64,000 bases of DNA, taken from assembly GCA_965224205.1 (NCBI GenBank), contig CBDCYN010000023.1, positions 496,001 to 560,000 on the forward strand, read 5' to 3'. Each line of letters starts with the position of its first letter. Position 1 is the first letter of the stretch. The notes beneath the pieces are model-generated. The model ran no database searches. It saw nothing but the letters and a program-made list of their open reading frames with translations, and was not told the DNA's origin. Source of the stretch: CBDCYN01 sp965224205. Its GTDB lineage: Bacteria > Planctomycetota > Phycisphaerae > Phycisphaerales > Phycisphaeraceae. The position numbers and the translations under genes were made by a program. Positions 27,555-35,875 of this stretch are shown one piece after another.

Positions 27555-28355
27555 CCGCCCCGCCGGCTCGCGAGGCATCACACCCGCAGTCCGTTTCGCA
27601 CACGACGGATCAGGCCAGGCAGCAGCCTTCAATTTAACGCTTAAATCCGACGATACCCATTGGATTGTTGGCATGGAGAGGCAATAAGTCTCGATACCAG
27701 GTTCAGGAACATCGCATATAAAATTTGTATCGTTTTATATAAAAGAAGGTTATCGGCCTATGGGGTGCGGCGAGGCCTTTCAATCAATGATGGAATGATC
27801 TAACTTATAAGTTTAGCCGGAATGGCCCTGATGCCAGGTACCCTCCCGAACCTCGCTGTGAACAACAACCCGAGGCTCCCCGTGCTTAACCCAGTGGGTT
27901 TCCAAAACAAAGCCGCCGCCCTCCGCCACCACGCCGCCAGACCCCACGAAGCCTTCGCCCTCATCCGTGATTCGCCTCGGAGAATATAATGACCCCCGGG
28001 ATGGACCGCTGACTACCTTTTTGAAGGTAAAGTGTTAGAATGAGGAAGATGAGAATATTGCTCGTGATACGAGACGCCGTTGGGTTTGTGGGCATAACAT
28101 TAAGTGAGAACTTGAATCTTTAAATGAAAGCGGAGGAATCTCGGCCACATAGACAAGCGCGTTCGATGGTGAAAGCAACTTTGACCCCTGCGCGCTGGAT
28201 CGGCCGTAAAATTCGGATCGATTAAGAGATCACCGAATCCCCCTGAGACTAGAAACACCAGCTTGAACCCGCGTGTTACGGCGTGGGTGATCGCCAGTTA
28301 GAGGTGATTCGCGGGTTTCTTCATACGGGCCTTGTTCAGCGCGGCCGTTGGCTCG
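27555..28355. other. Intergenic region with a transposase remnant and structured leader
   Basis: About 800 bases without an intact gene. It contains the ISAs1 remnant at 27845-27988, an AT-rich patch near 27700-27760 and at 28000-28130, and a possible stem GAACCCGCG/CGCGGGTT between about 28264 and 28318 with a 40-base loop, followed by TTC-rich sequence. The stem might be a weak terminator or leader structure. Confidence 0.45.
27845..27988 (+). pseudogene. Remnant of an ISAs1-family transposase C-terminus
   Basis: Translation gives NKAAALRHHAARPHEAFALIRDSPRRI before the stop at 27988. This aligns closely with the C-terminus of the ISAs1 transposase at 38016-39157, NKAAALRRYAAQPHEALALIRGSPTEN. 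A preceding NLAV also matches NLAVTVLNHAGW, with the middle degraded. The rest of the element is gone. It is a fossil of an earlier insertion rather than a gene. Confidence 0.7.
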
Positions 28356-28375
28356 AAAGGAGGTGATTTATGTAG
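28355..28375 (+). promoter_or_regulatory. Perfect Shine-Dalgarno followed by ATG-TAG (start-stop element)
   Basis: AAAGGAGGTGATT, complementary over many bases to the usual 16S rRNA 3' end, is followed at normal spacing by ATG and then directly by TAG. The reading frame is therefore a start codon and a stop codon only. It lies 123 bases upstream of the spondin-domain gene, in its probable leader. It could hold a ribosome there, or be chance; strong ribosome sites are rare in this window, which makes it stand out. Confidence 0.4.
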
Positions 28376-28497
28376 GGCTCAGCTGGTCCCAAGACGATAA
28401 TCTAGAGGATGACAACAACGCCGTACCCAGGTGCGGCAGACGTCAGAACAAAATTTTTTGTTAGTGAGTCACCTTCATTGTGAGGAGTACCTTTTTG

Positions 28498-29322
28498 ATG
28501 TTACGCAAAACCCTGACCTACGCAGCGGCGGCAGCGGGCGCCGTGTTGATCTCCAACACGGCCTCAGCGGCGAAGCTCAAGGTCACGATCGAAAATAACG
28601 CCCCCGCCGGCGGGGTGTACCTTACCCCCGTCTGGGTCGGGTTCCATGACGGCAGTTTTGATAGCTACGATGGCGGTTCAGCCGCCAGTCCCGAGCTTGA
28701 ACGTTTGGCCGAGGACGGCAATACCGCCCCGCTCTCGGGCTTGTTCGCCGCCCCCGGGCGCATCGACGGCACCATCGGCGGCGGACCGATCGCGCCCGGC
28801 GATATGGTGATGGCCACGTTTAATGGTGTGGATACCGGCGACGCCAACCACCACTTCTCCTACGCGTCGATGGTCCTGCCCAGCAGCGATTACTTCATCG
28901 CCAACGGCGATCCGGAACAGTTTAGTCTCACGTCGCTGGTCAACGTCGGCGACTCGATCTCGTTCCACATCGGCGCAAGCGTTAATGACGCGGGCACCGA
29001 GGTCAACGACTTCGCGACCTCCGCGGGCAACGGCCTGTTCCCGCAGCTGAACCTGCCCGCCGGGCAGCTGGGCCCGGACGAAGGGGCCGATCAGAACGGC
29101 GTCGTGGCCAACGTGGCCGGGATCCCGTTCGGCGGGTTCCTCAACGATCCGTCGGACCTGGACACCAACGCGGCGGCGGCGTTGATCAAGTTCATGGACT
29201 CGGGCCTGTACCCCAACGGGATCGCAACCGTGACCATCGAGGTCGTCCCCGAGCCGGGTGCTGCGGCGCTGGTGGCGATCGGGGCCGCGGGGCTGATGCC
29301 CTGGCGGCGGCGAAAGGCCTAA
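28498..29322 (+). CDS. Spondin-domain protein with PEP-CTERM sorting signal
   Basis: A 274-residue exported protein. The ATG at 28498 follows GAGGAG at a good distance. It has a signal peptide (LTYAAAAAGAVLISNTASA), then a bacterial Spondin_N-like domain with AKLKVTIENNAPAGGVYLTPVWVGFHDGSFD, SAASPELERLAEDGNTAPLS and FSYASMVLPSSDYFIAN. The C-terminus is a PEP-CTERM tag: VPEPGAAALVAIGAAGLMPWRRRKA, that is PEP, a hydrophobic segment and a basic tail. Such proteins are handled by an exosortase and usually end up in the envelope or extracellular matrix. No exosortase gene is in the window. A strong terminator follows. Confidence 0.88.
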   Translation: MLRKTLTYAAAAAGAVLISNTASAAKLKVTIENNAPAGGVYLTPVWVGFHDGSFDSYDGGSAASPELERLAEDGNTAPLSGLFAAPGRIDGTIGGGPIAPGDMVMATFNGVDTGDANHHFSYASMVLPSSDYFIANGDPEQFSLTSLVNVGDSISFHIGASVNDAGTEVNDFATSAGNGLFPQLNLPAGQLGPDEGADQNGVVANVAGIPFGGFLNDPSDLDTNAAAALIKFMDSGLYPNGIATVTIEVVPEPGAAALVAIGAAGLMPWRRRKA

Positions 29323-29357
29323 CGAGGCGCTCGAGGGTTCACCCTTAGAACTTACAT

Positions 29358-29390
29358 AACCCCGCCCGGATCCGGGCGGGGTTATTTTTT
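29358..29390 (+). terminator. Rho-independent terminator of the spondin gene
   Basis: A perfect 26-base self-complementary palindrome (arms AACCCCGCCCGGA and TCCGGGCGGGGTT) is followed by ATTTTTT, 36 bases after the stop codon. It is the strongest terminator in the window. Confidence 0.9.
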
Positions 29391-29412
29391 CATAAAGGCG
29401 ACACATACGTCA

Positions 29413-29440
29413 GCCCCGCGCCATCGACGCGGGGCCTATG
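29413..29440 (+). terminator. Second hairpin after the spondin gene
   Basis: GCCCCGCG and CGCGGGGC form an 8-base stem with a 7-base loop, followed by CTATGTTTT. It lies 23 bases beyond the first terminator and may act as a back-up. The weak T-run makes it less certain than the first. Confidence 0.45.
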
Positions 29441-29456
29441 TTTTCCCGGGCACGCT

Positions 29457-29481
29457 AGCTGCGGGCAGCCTACCCGCGGCT
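29457..29481. repeat. REP-like palindrome, second copy
   Basis: AGCTGCGGGCAGCC followed by TACCCGCGGCT, differing at only three positions from the copy between pstC and pstA. It sits between the convergent spondin and alginate-export genes. Confidence 0.6.
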
Positions 29482-29530
29482 GACGGTTTCGACGACGACA
29501 CCCACGATGGTTGGCCTTCGGCCCGGCCGC

Positions 29531-31180
29531 CTAAAACGTGTACTGCAAGATGAAATAGATGAAGTCGATGTCCGAGGAGTTGCCGTTGCCCGAGTCATCG
29601 ATGTAATTGCCGGAAAAGAAGTGGCTGTACCCGAACTTCGCGACCGTGTGCCGGTCGATCGGGTAGGTCAAAATCAGGTCAATCTCCTGGCCCACTTCCT
29701 TGGACGTACCTGCGTTACGCATCCGGGCGCGGCCGCCGGCGTTGTAGAGCGAATCGGCATCATCGGCCAGCCAGAACAAGTGCCCCGCGATCTTGACGGT
29801 CAGCTTCTCGAGAAACTTTAGCGTCACCCCCGGGCTAAGGTCCATGATGTTCTGCCGGCCGACCACGTCGATATACCCTAGGTATGCGTGGCCCAACGGG
29901 AACAATTGGTTAAACGTCTCGACGTCCCCGCCCGGGGTTTCGTCGCCACTGGCGTAGTCGAAGCCGATGTGGAAGCGGGGGCTGCCAGCCAGATCCGGAA
30001 GACTCCAACCCCATTCCGTAGCGATCATCCAGGCGGAGATGTCATTAGTCCCGAGGCTACCGGTCTGGTACGCGCCTTCGAGGTCATAGTCGAGGCCGGT
30101 GTCGAGGATCTTGCCCCACACCCGGCCCCCTAGGGTGTCGCGGTCTTCACGGCCGGTGGTTCCGTTGATCATGCCCCCGGGGATCGCCGCGGCGTCGCGA
30201 TCGATCCCGATCCAGTAAAGGTCCAGGTTCACCCCGCAGTCGGCGACCGGCCCGGTCGCGTACACCCCGAACAGCTCGTTCTGGGCGTCGGTGTCGTTGA
30301 GGTCGAACTTCTTGACCGGCACGAACTGGGCCCAGAACCCGGTGGCCTTCCACCCGTGCACGTCCATGATCGCGGTAAAACCGTCCCAGGTGCGCAGCGT
30401 GTTCGACCACGCCAACGGGCTGATCAGCCGCTGCTTCCCGAACAACAGCATCTGCCGCCCGGGCCGGAGGGTCAGGGTCGCCTCACCGATCGGCAGCGAG
30501 AAATCCACGAAAAGCTGCTGGAGGTCCAGCTCATCGGCGTCGAGGCCGCGCCGGCCGCCGGCCAGATCCCGCTCCGTGCTCAGGGCGCTTTTGCCTTCAG
30601 CGTAGACGCGTAGGTTTTCGCCCACGTGGGCGTCGGCGTGGAAAAGCAACCGGGTTAGCAGGAATGTGTCATCGTCGAAATCATTGAACCCGAAATTGTG
30701 CCAGTTCTCGACCCGCAGCCGCGCCTGGCCCCCGAAGCTCAGCCAAATCGCCCCGTCATCGGTTAGCGGGATGTACTTGATCGCGTCCCAGGGGTCGCCG
30801 CTGTGGTGAACGTCCTGCCCACGGAGCACCGACCAGTCTTCCTGATGTCGCAGAAATTGGTACTTGGGCCGGTCGATCTGCGGCGCCGCCTCATCGACCG
30901 CCACGGGCTCTTCCGCCTGCGGGTCGTGGTCTTCGTGCCCGTCTTGATCCGACCAGGCGTCGCCGGTGTCATTCGGCTGATCCGTCAGTACTGGTTCCGG
31001 ATCCAGATCCAAATACGGACCCTCTTCAGCCTGGGCTGGTGCGTCCTGAGGGGTTACCGGGCTGTCCATCGGCTGCTCATCGCCGTCCTGTCCCGACACC
31101 GCACCAGTCAGGCTCAATGCCACCCACACCACTACCAAGATACGGAATCTAGCGCAGATCAATCGATCGGCTCGCTTCAC
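29531..31180 (-). CDS. Alginate-export (AlgE-like) outer-membrane porin
   Basis: A 549-residue outer-membrane protein. A signal peptide (ILVVVWVALSLTGAVSG) is followed by an acidic Asp/Glu/Pro-rich linker to about residue 110. A beta-barrel of the alginate-export family comes next: WLSFGGQARLRVENWHNFGFND, LQQLFVDFSLPIGEATLTLRPGRQMLLFGKQRLISPLAWSNTLRTWDG, and ending FIYFILQYTF with the terminal Phe of outer-membrane barrels. In Pseudomonas the AlgE barrel exports alginate; homologues in marine bacteria are general anionic-polysaccharide or sugar porins. No alginate-synthesis genes are nearby, so the substrate is unknown. The acidic linker is longer than usual. Confidence 0.85.
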   Translation of the reverse strand: MKRADRLICARFRILVVVWVALSLTGAVSGQDGDEQPMDSPVTPQDAPAQAEEGPYLDLDPEPVLTDQPNDTGDAWSDQDGHEDHDPQAEEPVAVDEAAPQIDRPKYQFLRHQEDWSVLRGQDVHHSGDPWDAIKYIPLTDDGAIWLSFGGQARLRVENWHNFGFNDFDDDTFLLTRLLFHADAHVGENLRVYAEGKSALSTERDLAGGRRGLDADELDLQQLFVDFSLPIGEATLTLRPGRQMLLFGKQRLISPLAWSNTLRTWDGFTAIMDVHGWKATGFWAQFVPVKKFDLNDTDAQNELFGVYATGPVADCGVNLDLYWIGIDRDAAAIPGGMINGTTGREDRDTLGGRVWGKILDTGLDYDLEGAYQTGSLGTNDISAWMIATEWGWSLPDLAGSPRFHIGFDYASGDETPGGDVETFNQLFPLGHAYLGYIDVVGRQNIMDLSPGVTLKFLEKLTVKIAGHLFWLADDADSLYNAGGRARMRNAGTSKEVGQEIDLILTYPIDRHTVAKFGYSHFFSGNYIDDSGNGNSSDIDFIYFILQYTF

Positions 31181-31435
31181 GGATAGCTCCTTTTTACGTC
31201 ATGCCCTGATCCGGTTCAGCCCTTGTGATTAACTCCAATTTTTACTCGTCTTACCTCGACTGTGCAACGTCGCGTCCGTCCAACGGCGGGTTTCCATCCA
31301 TCGTCACGGGCGGCCATCGATCCTCACGGTCGTGGCCCCTACCATGCGATCCCCGCCAAGCTAGATCATGATCGCAACTTCGACTGCGATACCCCTCTTC
31401 TCATCCGGGCCTCGACGCGACGACCGCCCCGCGGC

Positions 31436-34400
31436 TTATTCCCTGGGCTTGGATCCAAACACGTCCCGCCACGACCGTTTGACGCCCTTGAAGCTTTCAA
31501 GCTTCGGCTTCGGGTCGTCGAGGGTCCCGGTCACGCGGATGCTGACCAGTTCGTCCTTGAACACGCTGTATAGATCGGAAAGGGGCCCGAACTCCGGGCC
31601 GGTGGGGTTGCGCGTAAACAGGTCCAGGTTCAAACCCAAGTTGCTGTAGGCCATGGTCCCCGTCCCGATGATCTCGATCGAACGAGAATAGAACTGGATC
31701 AGGTCGAAGTACACCACGTCGTCCTGGACCAGGTACCTGGCCGAGGCTTTCTCGAACGACCGGGACGTAGGCAGGGTGAGGTTCATCAGCTGAAGCGTCG
31801 CCACGGCCAGCGGCACGTCGTAGAGGTTCGCCCCGTGAATCTCCAGCTGCCCGCGGCCCCGACGCGATCCCGGATTCACCGTCGAACCCTCTAGAGAAAG
31901 ATTCGCCGACAGCACCCCGCTGGGGTGTTCAAGCGTGTCGCCCATCGGCCCCGACGGTTGATCTCGCGGCGCCGAGTCCGGATGCAGGAAGGGTCCCACC
32001 GCTACACCTTGAAGAGTCAGGTCCACCTCGTACCCGCCCTCGGGACCCAGCCGCACACCACCTGAACCCACTAACGTCCCCCCGTAGCAACCGCCCAAGA
32101 TCTCTCGGATTGCCAGCTGCCCTCGCTGATCGGTCGACGCGACCTGGACGGTCAACGGGCTGATCCGCCGTCGACCCGCCAACACCGACCCGGCCTCGAG
32201 GCGTAGACCCAGCTTTGGCCCCGCCGACCCGTCGCCGGGCTCAGCCCGGACCGTGAGATCACCGGTCAGGTCCTTCAGGTGCACCCCCATGTGCGCTTGG
32301 GCATTTTCGAGGCCAACACACCCATCGAACAGGTAATCAATCGCGCCAGATGGGTCCAGTGGGTACTCCAGCGTCAACCTTGCGTCTTGGACGCGGTAAC
32401 CACCGTCGAACCGCAGCTTGTCGATCGCGTGGTTGACCGCTCGCGGCAGCACCGCTCGCGTCGTGTCGCAGACATGATCGGCCGCGACATCGATCGTTAG
32501 GTCCAACGCGACCCGCGGTTCAAACTCCAGCTGACCGTCGACGCTAAACACCCCGGCCCCGAACGATCCGCCGAAACCCGTCCACTGCACCGCGTCGGTG
32601 GTCACCGCCACGCTCCCGGTCATCTCGTCTAGCTCGATCCGGTGTCCGTGGTGATCGAAGCTCAGGCTCACCGGCTGGACCTCGAGGTGATAAGCCCCCG
32701 GTTGGTCACCGCTGCGGTCGTACCCCAGGCGCGCGTCTACCACTGCATCGACCCTGTTTTTTTCACAGAACGATAAGAACCGGTCGCAGCCCGGCTGCTG
32801 CGACGGCAGCAGGTCCAGCAGTTCCCGTTCCAGCGTCAGCGACCGGCCCGCGACGGCCAACTGCACCCGGTGTTGGGCGCCCCGCCAATCCGCGGTCCCG
32901 TCGACCGCCAAGCGGCCCGAACCGTGCCGCCCCTCGACCCGGTGGATCTCGATCCGCTGACGGCTTAGCGTCGCGGTGCCCTCAAGGTCCTCGACCACGT
33001 AACCCTTGTGAAACGGCACCGCCCGCCCGTCACGCAGCTGGGCCTTGACCCGGTAATCGATCTCGTGGTGCTCGTTGCTTAGGATGTCACCCCTGGCGTA
33101 AAGCGTCCCGGTTAGGGCTAGGTTTTCTAGGGTCTGGCGGTGGCCATCCGGCAGGGATGCCTTGAACAACGCGTCGCACGGCAGGTCGGCTACGACCAGC
33201 TCTAGATCGGGCTCCAGCGACGGCTCGGGCGTCTTGACCAGATCGATCCGCCCCTTCACGTGCCCGTGCCCGCCACCTACCCCTTGGCCACCGACCGTCT
33301 CGACGAAGACCTGATCGGGTGTGATCGCCACGTGCCCGCCCGTGAGCCGCACGGGGTAGGGGATGAACTTAAACATCATGTTCACCCCTGTCAGCGGGAT
33401 CGTCGCCCGGGCTTGGAACTCTTGATCCCGTCCGTACGGCCGCTGGATCTTCACCAGGGCCGACGTCTTACCGCCTAGGTCAAACACCGGCACCGCCGAC
33501 GGGTTGGGCTTCTTCTGGGTTGGCCGCCCATCACCCCCGGGCTGTTCGACAAACCGTCGCCGGGCGGACGACCGAATCAGGCCCTGATCGACGAACCGCT
33601 GATATGTGCGACGATCGAGGAACAGGTCTAAGATCTCGCGGCTGCGGGGCGGCAGGGCCTGGTACAGCGCGTCATCAATCGCCAGGTCCTGGACCTTGAC
33701 CACGAGGTTGACCGCCGCTTCCGGACCCAAGGGCGAGACCTGCCCGCTTAGCGATAGCCGTGCGCCGGTCGGGCCGTAGCCGTGCATCTCAACCATCTCT
33801 ACCACCTGGTCGGTAAACCGGAACAGGCCGTTGAGCTTCGTGAGCGGGTAGGGGAACCGGTGGTACGTCGAGCTGGCGTCGATGACCCTCACCCGGCCGC
33901 GGTAGGTGATCGGCCCGCCGGCGACGCGACGCTCGAACGTTACCTCCGCCTGGCCCTGGCCACTGGGCGAGAACGCCGCAAACAGATCTTGGAATTCCAC
34001 CGGCAGCACAGACAGGTACCCGGGGTTGTCCGGGAGTTTGAATAAACCGGTCTCGATCGTCAGGCCCATCGGCGAATCGACCGCGAAACCACGGATCTTA
34101 CCGTTGACCCGGCAGCTGAAATCGTCCGTGGTCCCCTCCAGGTCGGAGATGGCCAAGCCGTTGCGATCGAGGATCAATCGCCCCGATACCCCGGTCATAC
34201 GCGGCGCCGACTCGGTGTACGGCAGGGTCAGCTGGGCGTTGCGGACCTCGAGTTCGATGCTAGTCCCGGCCGCGGGGGTCGCCGTGACGGTGATCCTGGG
34301 AACATCCCCACGCGGTGAAAGCCGCTCCCACCACGGGCGGACCTGGTGGGGCAGCGTGAATCCCTGCCACGGCTCGAGCTTGAGGTGATCGAGCGACGCT

Positions 34401-35233
34401 TGAACCCCGCCGGTGCTTAGATCGAAGTGACCCCGGAGCACGGGGTGGTCTTGGCCACTGGCACCGGGGCGGTCTTGATGGAGGGTAAAGGCATATGCGT
34501 GCGGGCCCGACGTCGTCCCCAGCAGTTTGCCGTCGACCTGGATCCTGCCCAATGCCTCGTAGCGGCTGGCGTGGACCTGACCGAAGCGGATGTACCCGCC
34601 GCGCAGCAACAGATTGGGGATCTGCACCGGTGGTTTTTCTGGGCCGGGTTCCGGCCCCGCGGGCTCGAGCAACTCAAAGGTATACGCGCCGCGGTCAAGA
34701 TCCTGCGTTACGTATAGAACCGGGCGGATCACCGTCAACTGCTGGGCCATGAACCGGCCCCGCAGCAGGTGCAAGAAGCTGTGCTTGATCAGAGCCTCAT
34801 CGGCGCTAAAGACCCGACGGTCCGTGAGAGTCGGATCGGGGCACCGTAGCTCAATATTCCGCAGCGTGATGACGCCATCGAAGCCGAACCTCGCCGATTC
34901 GATCTGGACCTGGGCCCCGGTCAGCTCCGCGAGAAACCGCGTGGCCTCTACCGCGATCCTCGCCGAGCGGGTCACGTACAGGAACCAGCCCACCGCCGCC
35001 GCTAGGGTCACCAGCAGCCCTAGCGCCAGCCGGTGGCGCCAACCCCTCGATTGGATAAATCTACCGCTTAGATGCTTAGCCAACAGGTCTGATCCTTGTC
35101 GCCCCCGTTGCGACGGGCCTCGGCAGGCAGTGCTGGGTCGCCCATCGACCACGGCCCAGCTACAAGCGGCCACTCGGCCCCGTCCCGGGTCATCACCGGG
35201 GGGAGGTCGGGGGGTCGCGGTCCAACCGGTCAT
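31436..35233 (-). CDS. Large AsmA/TamB-like membrane-anchored protein
   Basis: A 1265-residue protein with one membrane helix at about residues 69-87 (LALGLLVTLAAAVGWFLYV), followed by FLAELTGAQVQIESARFGFDGVITLRNIELR, a typical AsmA-like opening. The rest is a long series of beta-strand-rich repeats with VDGTADW, RGQLEIHGANLYDVPL and GTGTMAYSNLGLNLDLF, as in AsmA/YhdP/TamB proteins, which bridge the periplasm and move lipids. The first 60 residues are low-complexity Arg/Gly/Pro and the true start may be further downstream. It diverges from a tRNA-binding protein gene 60 bases away. Confidence 0.75.
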   Translation of the reverse strand: MTGWTATPRPPPGDDPGRGRVAACSWAVVDGRPSTACRGPSQRGRQGSDLLAKHLSGRFIQSRGWRHRLALGLLVTLAAAVGWFLYVTRSARIAVEATRFLAELTGAQVQIESARFGFDGVITLRNIELRCPDPTLTDRRVFSADEALIKHSFLHLLRGRFMAQQLTVIRPVLYVTQDLDRGAYTFELLEPAGPEPGPEKPPVQIPNLLLRGGYIRFGQVHASRYEALGRIQVDGKLLGTTSGPHAYAFTLHQDRPGASGQDHPVLRGHFDLSTGGVQASLDHLKLEPWQGFTLPHQVRPWWERLSPRGDVPRITVTATPAAGTSIELEVRNAQLTLPYTESAPRMTGVSGRLILDRNGLAISDLEGTTDDFSCRVNGKIRGFAVDSPMGLTIETGLFKLPDNPGYLSVLPVEFQDLFAAFSPSGQGQAEVTFERRVAGGPITYRGRVRVIDASSTYHRFPYPLTKLNGLFRFTDQVVEMVEMHGYGPTGARLSLSGQVSPLGPEAAVNLVVKVQDLAIDDALYQALPPRSREILDLFLDRRTYQRFVDQGLIRSSARRRFVEQPGGDGRPTQKKPNPSAVPVFDLGGKTSALVKIQRPYGRDQEFQARATIPLTGVNMMFKFIPYPVRLTGGHVAITPDQVFVETVGGQGVGGGHGHVKGRIDLVKTPEPSLEPDLELVVADLPCDALFKASLPDGHRQTLENLALTGTLYARGDILSNEHHEIDYRVKAQLRDGRAVPFHKGYVVEDLEGTATLSRQRIEIHRVEGRHGSGRLAVDGTADWRGAQHRVQLAVAGRSLTLERELLDLLPSQQPGCDRFLSFCEKNRVDAVVDARLGYDRSGDQPGAYHLEVQPVSLSFDHHGHRIELDEMTGSVAVTTDAVQWTGFGGSFGAGVFSVDGQLEFEPRVALDLTIDVAADHVCDTTRAVLPRAVNHAIDKLRFDGGYRVQDARLTLEYPLDPSGAIDYLFDGCVGLENAQAHMGVHLKDLTGDLTVRAEPGDGSAGPKLGLRLEAGSVLAGRRRISPLTVQVASTDQRGQLAIREILGGCYGGTLVGSGGVRLGPEGGYEVDLTLQGVAVGPFLHPDSAPRDQPSGPMGDTLEHPSGVLSANLSLEGSTVNPGSRRGRGQLEIHGANLYDVPLAVATLQLMNLTLPTSRSFEKASARYLVQDDVVYFDLIQFYSRSIEIIGTGTMAYSNLGLNLDLFTRNPTGPEFGPLSDLYSVFKDELVSIRVTGTLDDPKPKLESFKGVKRSWRDVFGSKPRE

Positions 35234-35293
35234 GCGTTATCGTCTCGTCCGTTACCGTCTGGTTCATGACGAGCATATTGAAAGGCGTTATCC

Positions 35294-35644
35294 ATGGAAG
35301 TCAAACCCACGGTCACCTATGACGACTTCGCCAAGCTCGACCTGCGGGTGGCCACCATCGTGGCCGCTGAGCACCACCCCAACGCCGACCGCCTGCTAAA
35401 GCTACAGGTCGACCTGGGTCACGAGCAGCGCCAGATCTGCGCGGGGATCAAGCAGGACTACGACCCGCAGGCGCTGGTGGGCCAGCAGGTCGTGGTCATC
35501 GTCAACCTCCAGCCCAGGACCATCCGCGGCGAACCGTCCAACGGGATGCTGCTAGCGGCTTCGGATGACGATGGCCAGCAGACCCGCCGGGTCGTTGTGC
35601 TCGGGCCGGGCCGGGCCGTGCCGCCGGGGTCGACCGTCTCTTGA
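35294..35644 (+). CDS. Stand-alone tRNA-binding domain protein (Trbp111/MetRS C-terminal type)
   Basis: A 116-residue protein that is one OB-fold tRNA-binding domain. It begins TYDDFAKLDLRVATIVAAEHHPNADRLLKLQVDLG and continues QICAGIKQDYDPQALVGQQVVVIVNLQPRTIRGEPSNGMLLAA, the pattern of Trbp111, CsaA and the C-terminal extension of methionyl-tRNA synthetase. Such proteins bind structured tRNA as dimers. A modest AAAGG site precedes the ATG. No metG is adjacent, so whether it acts with methionyl-tRNA synthetase in trans is unknown. Confidence 0.92.
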   Translation: MEVKPTVTYDDFAKLDLRVATIVAAEHHPNADRLLKLQVDLGHEQRQICAGIKQDYDPQALVGQQVVVIVNLQPRTIRGEPSNGMLLAASDDDGQQTRRVVVLGPGRAVPPGSTVS

Positions 35645-35798
35645 CCCGATCCGCCGCCGCGCGGGAGCGCCGTTCCAGCGTTAACCCGGCTCCCTGCTCC
35701 GGTCGTCTTAGGGTCGCGATCAACGTAGGCCGGTCGTCGTGTGTGGGTGAGGGTCAGAGATACCTCGTCGTCGAAACGCTATCGAAAGAAACGCTTTA

Positions 35799-35826
35799 AC
35801 TGCGGGCAGGCTGCCCGCTAGCTAGA
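35799..35826. repeat. REP-like palindrome, third copy
   Basis: CTGCGGGCAG and CTGCCCGC form the stem, flanked by GCTAGCTAGA. It is related to the copies at 3847 and 29457 and lies between the convergent tRNA-binding and SurA-like genes. Confidence 0.55.
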
Positions 35827-35875
35827 CCGCTGTCGCGATCCATCGCAGTTTGCCCATGCATGGCGACCGGGACGT

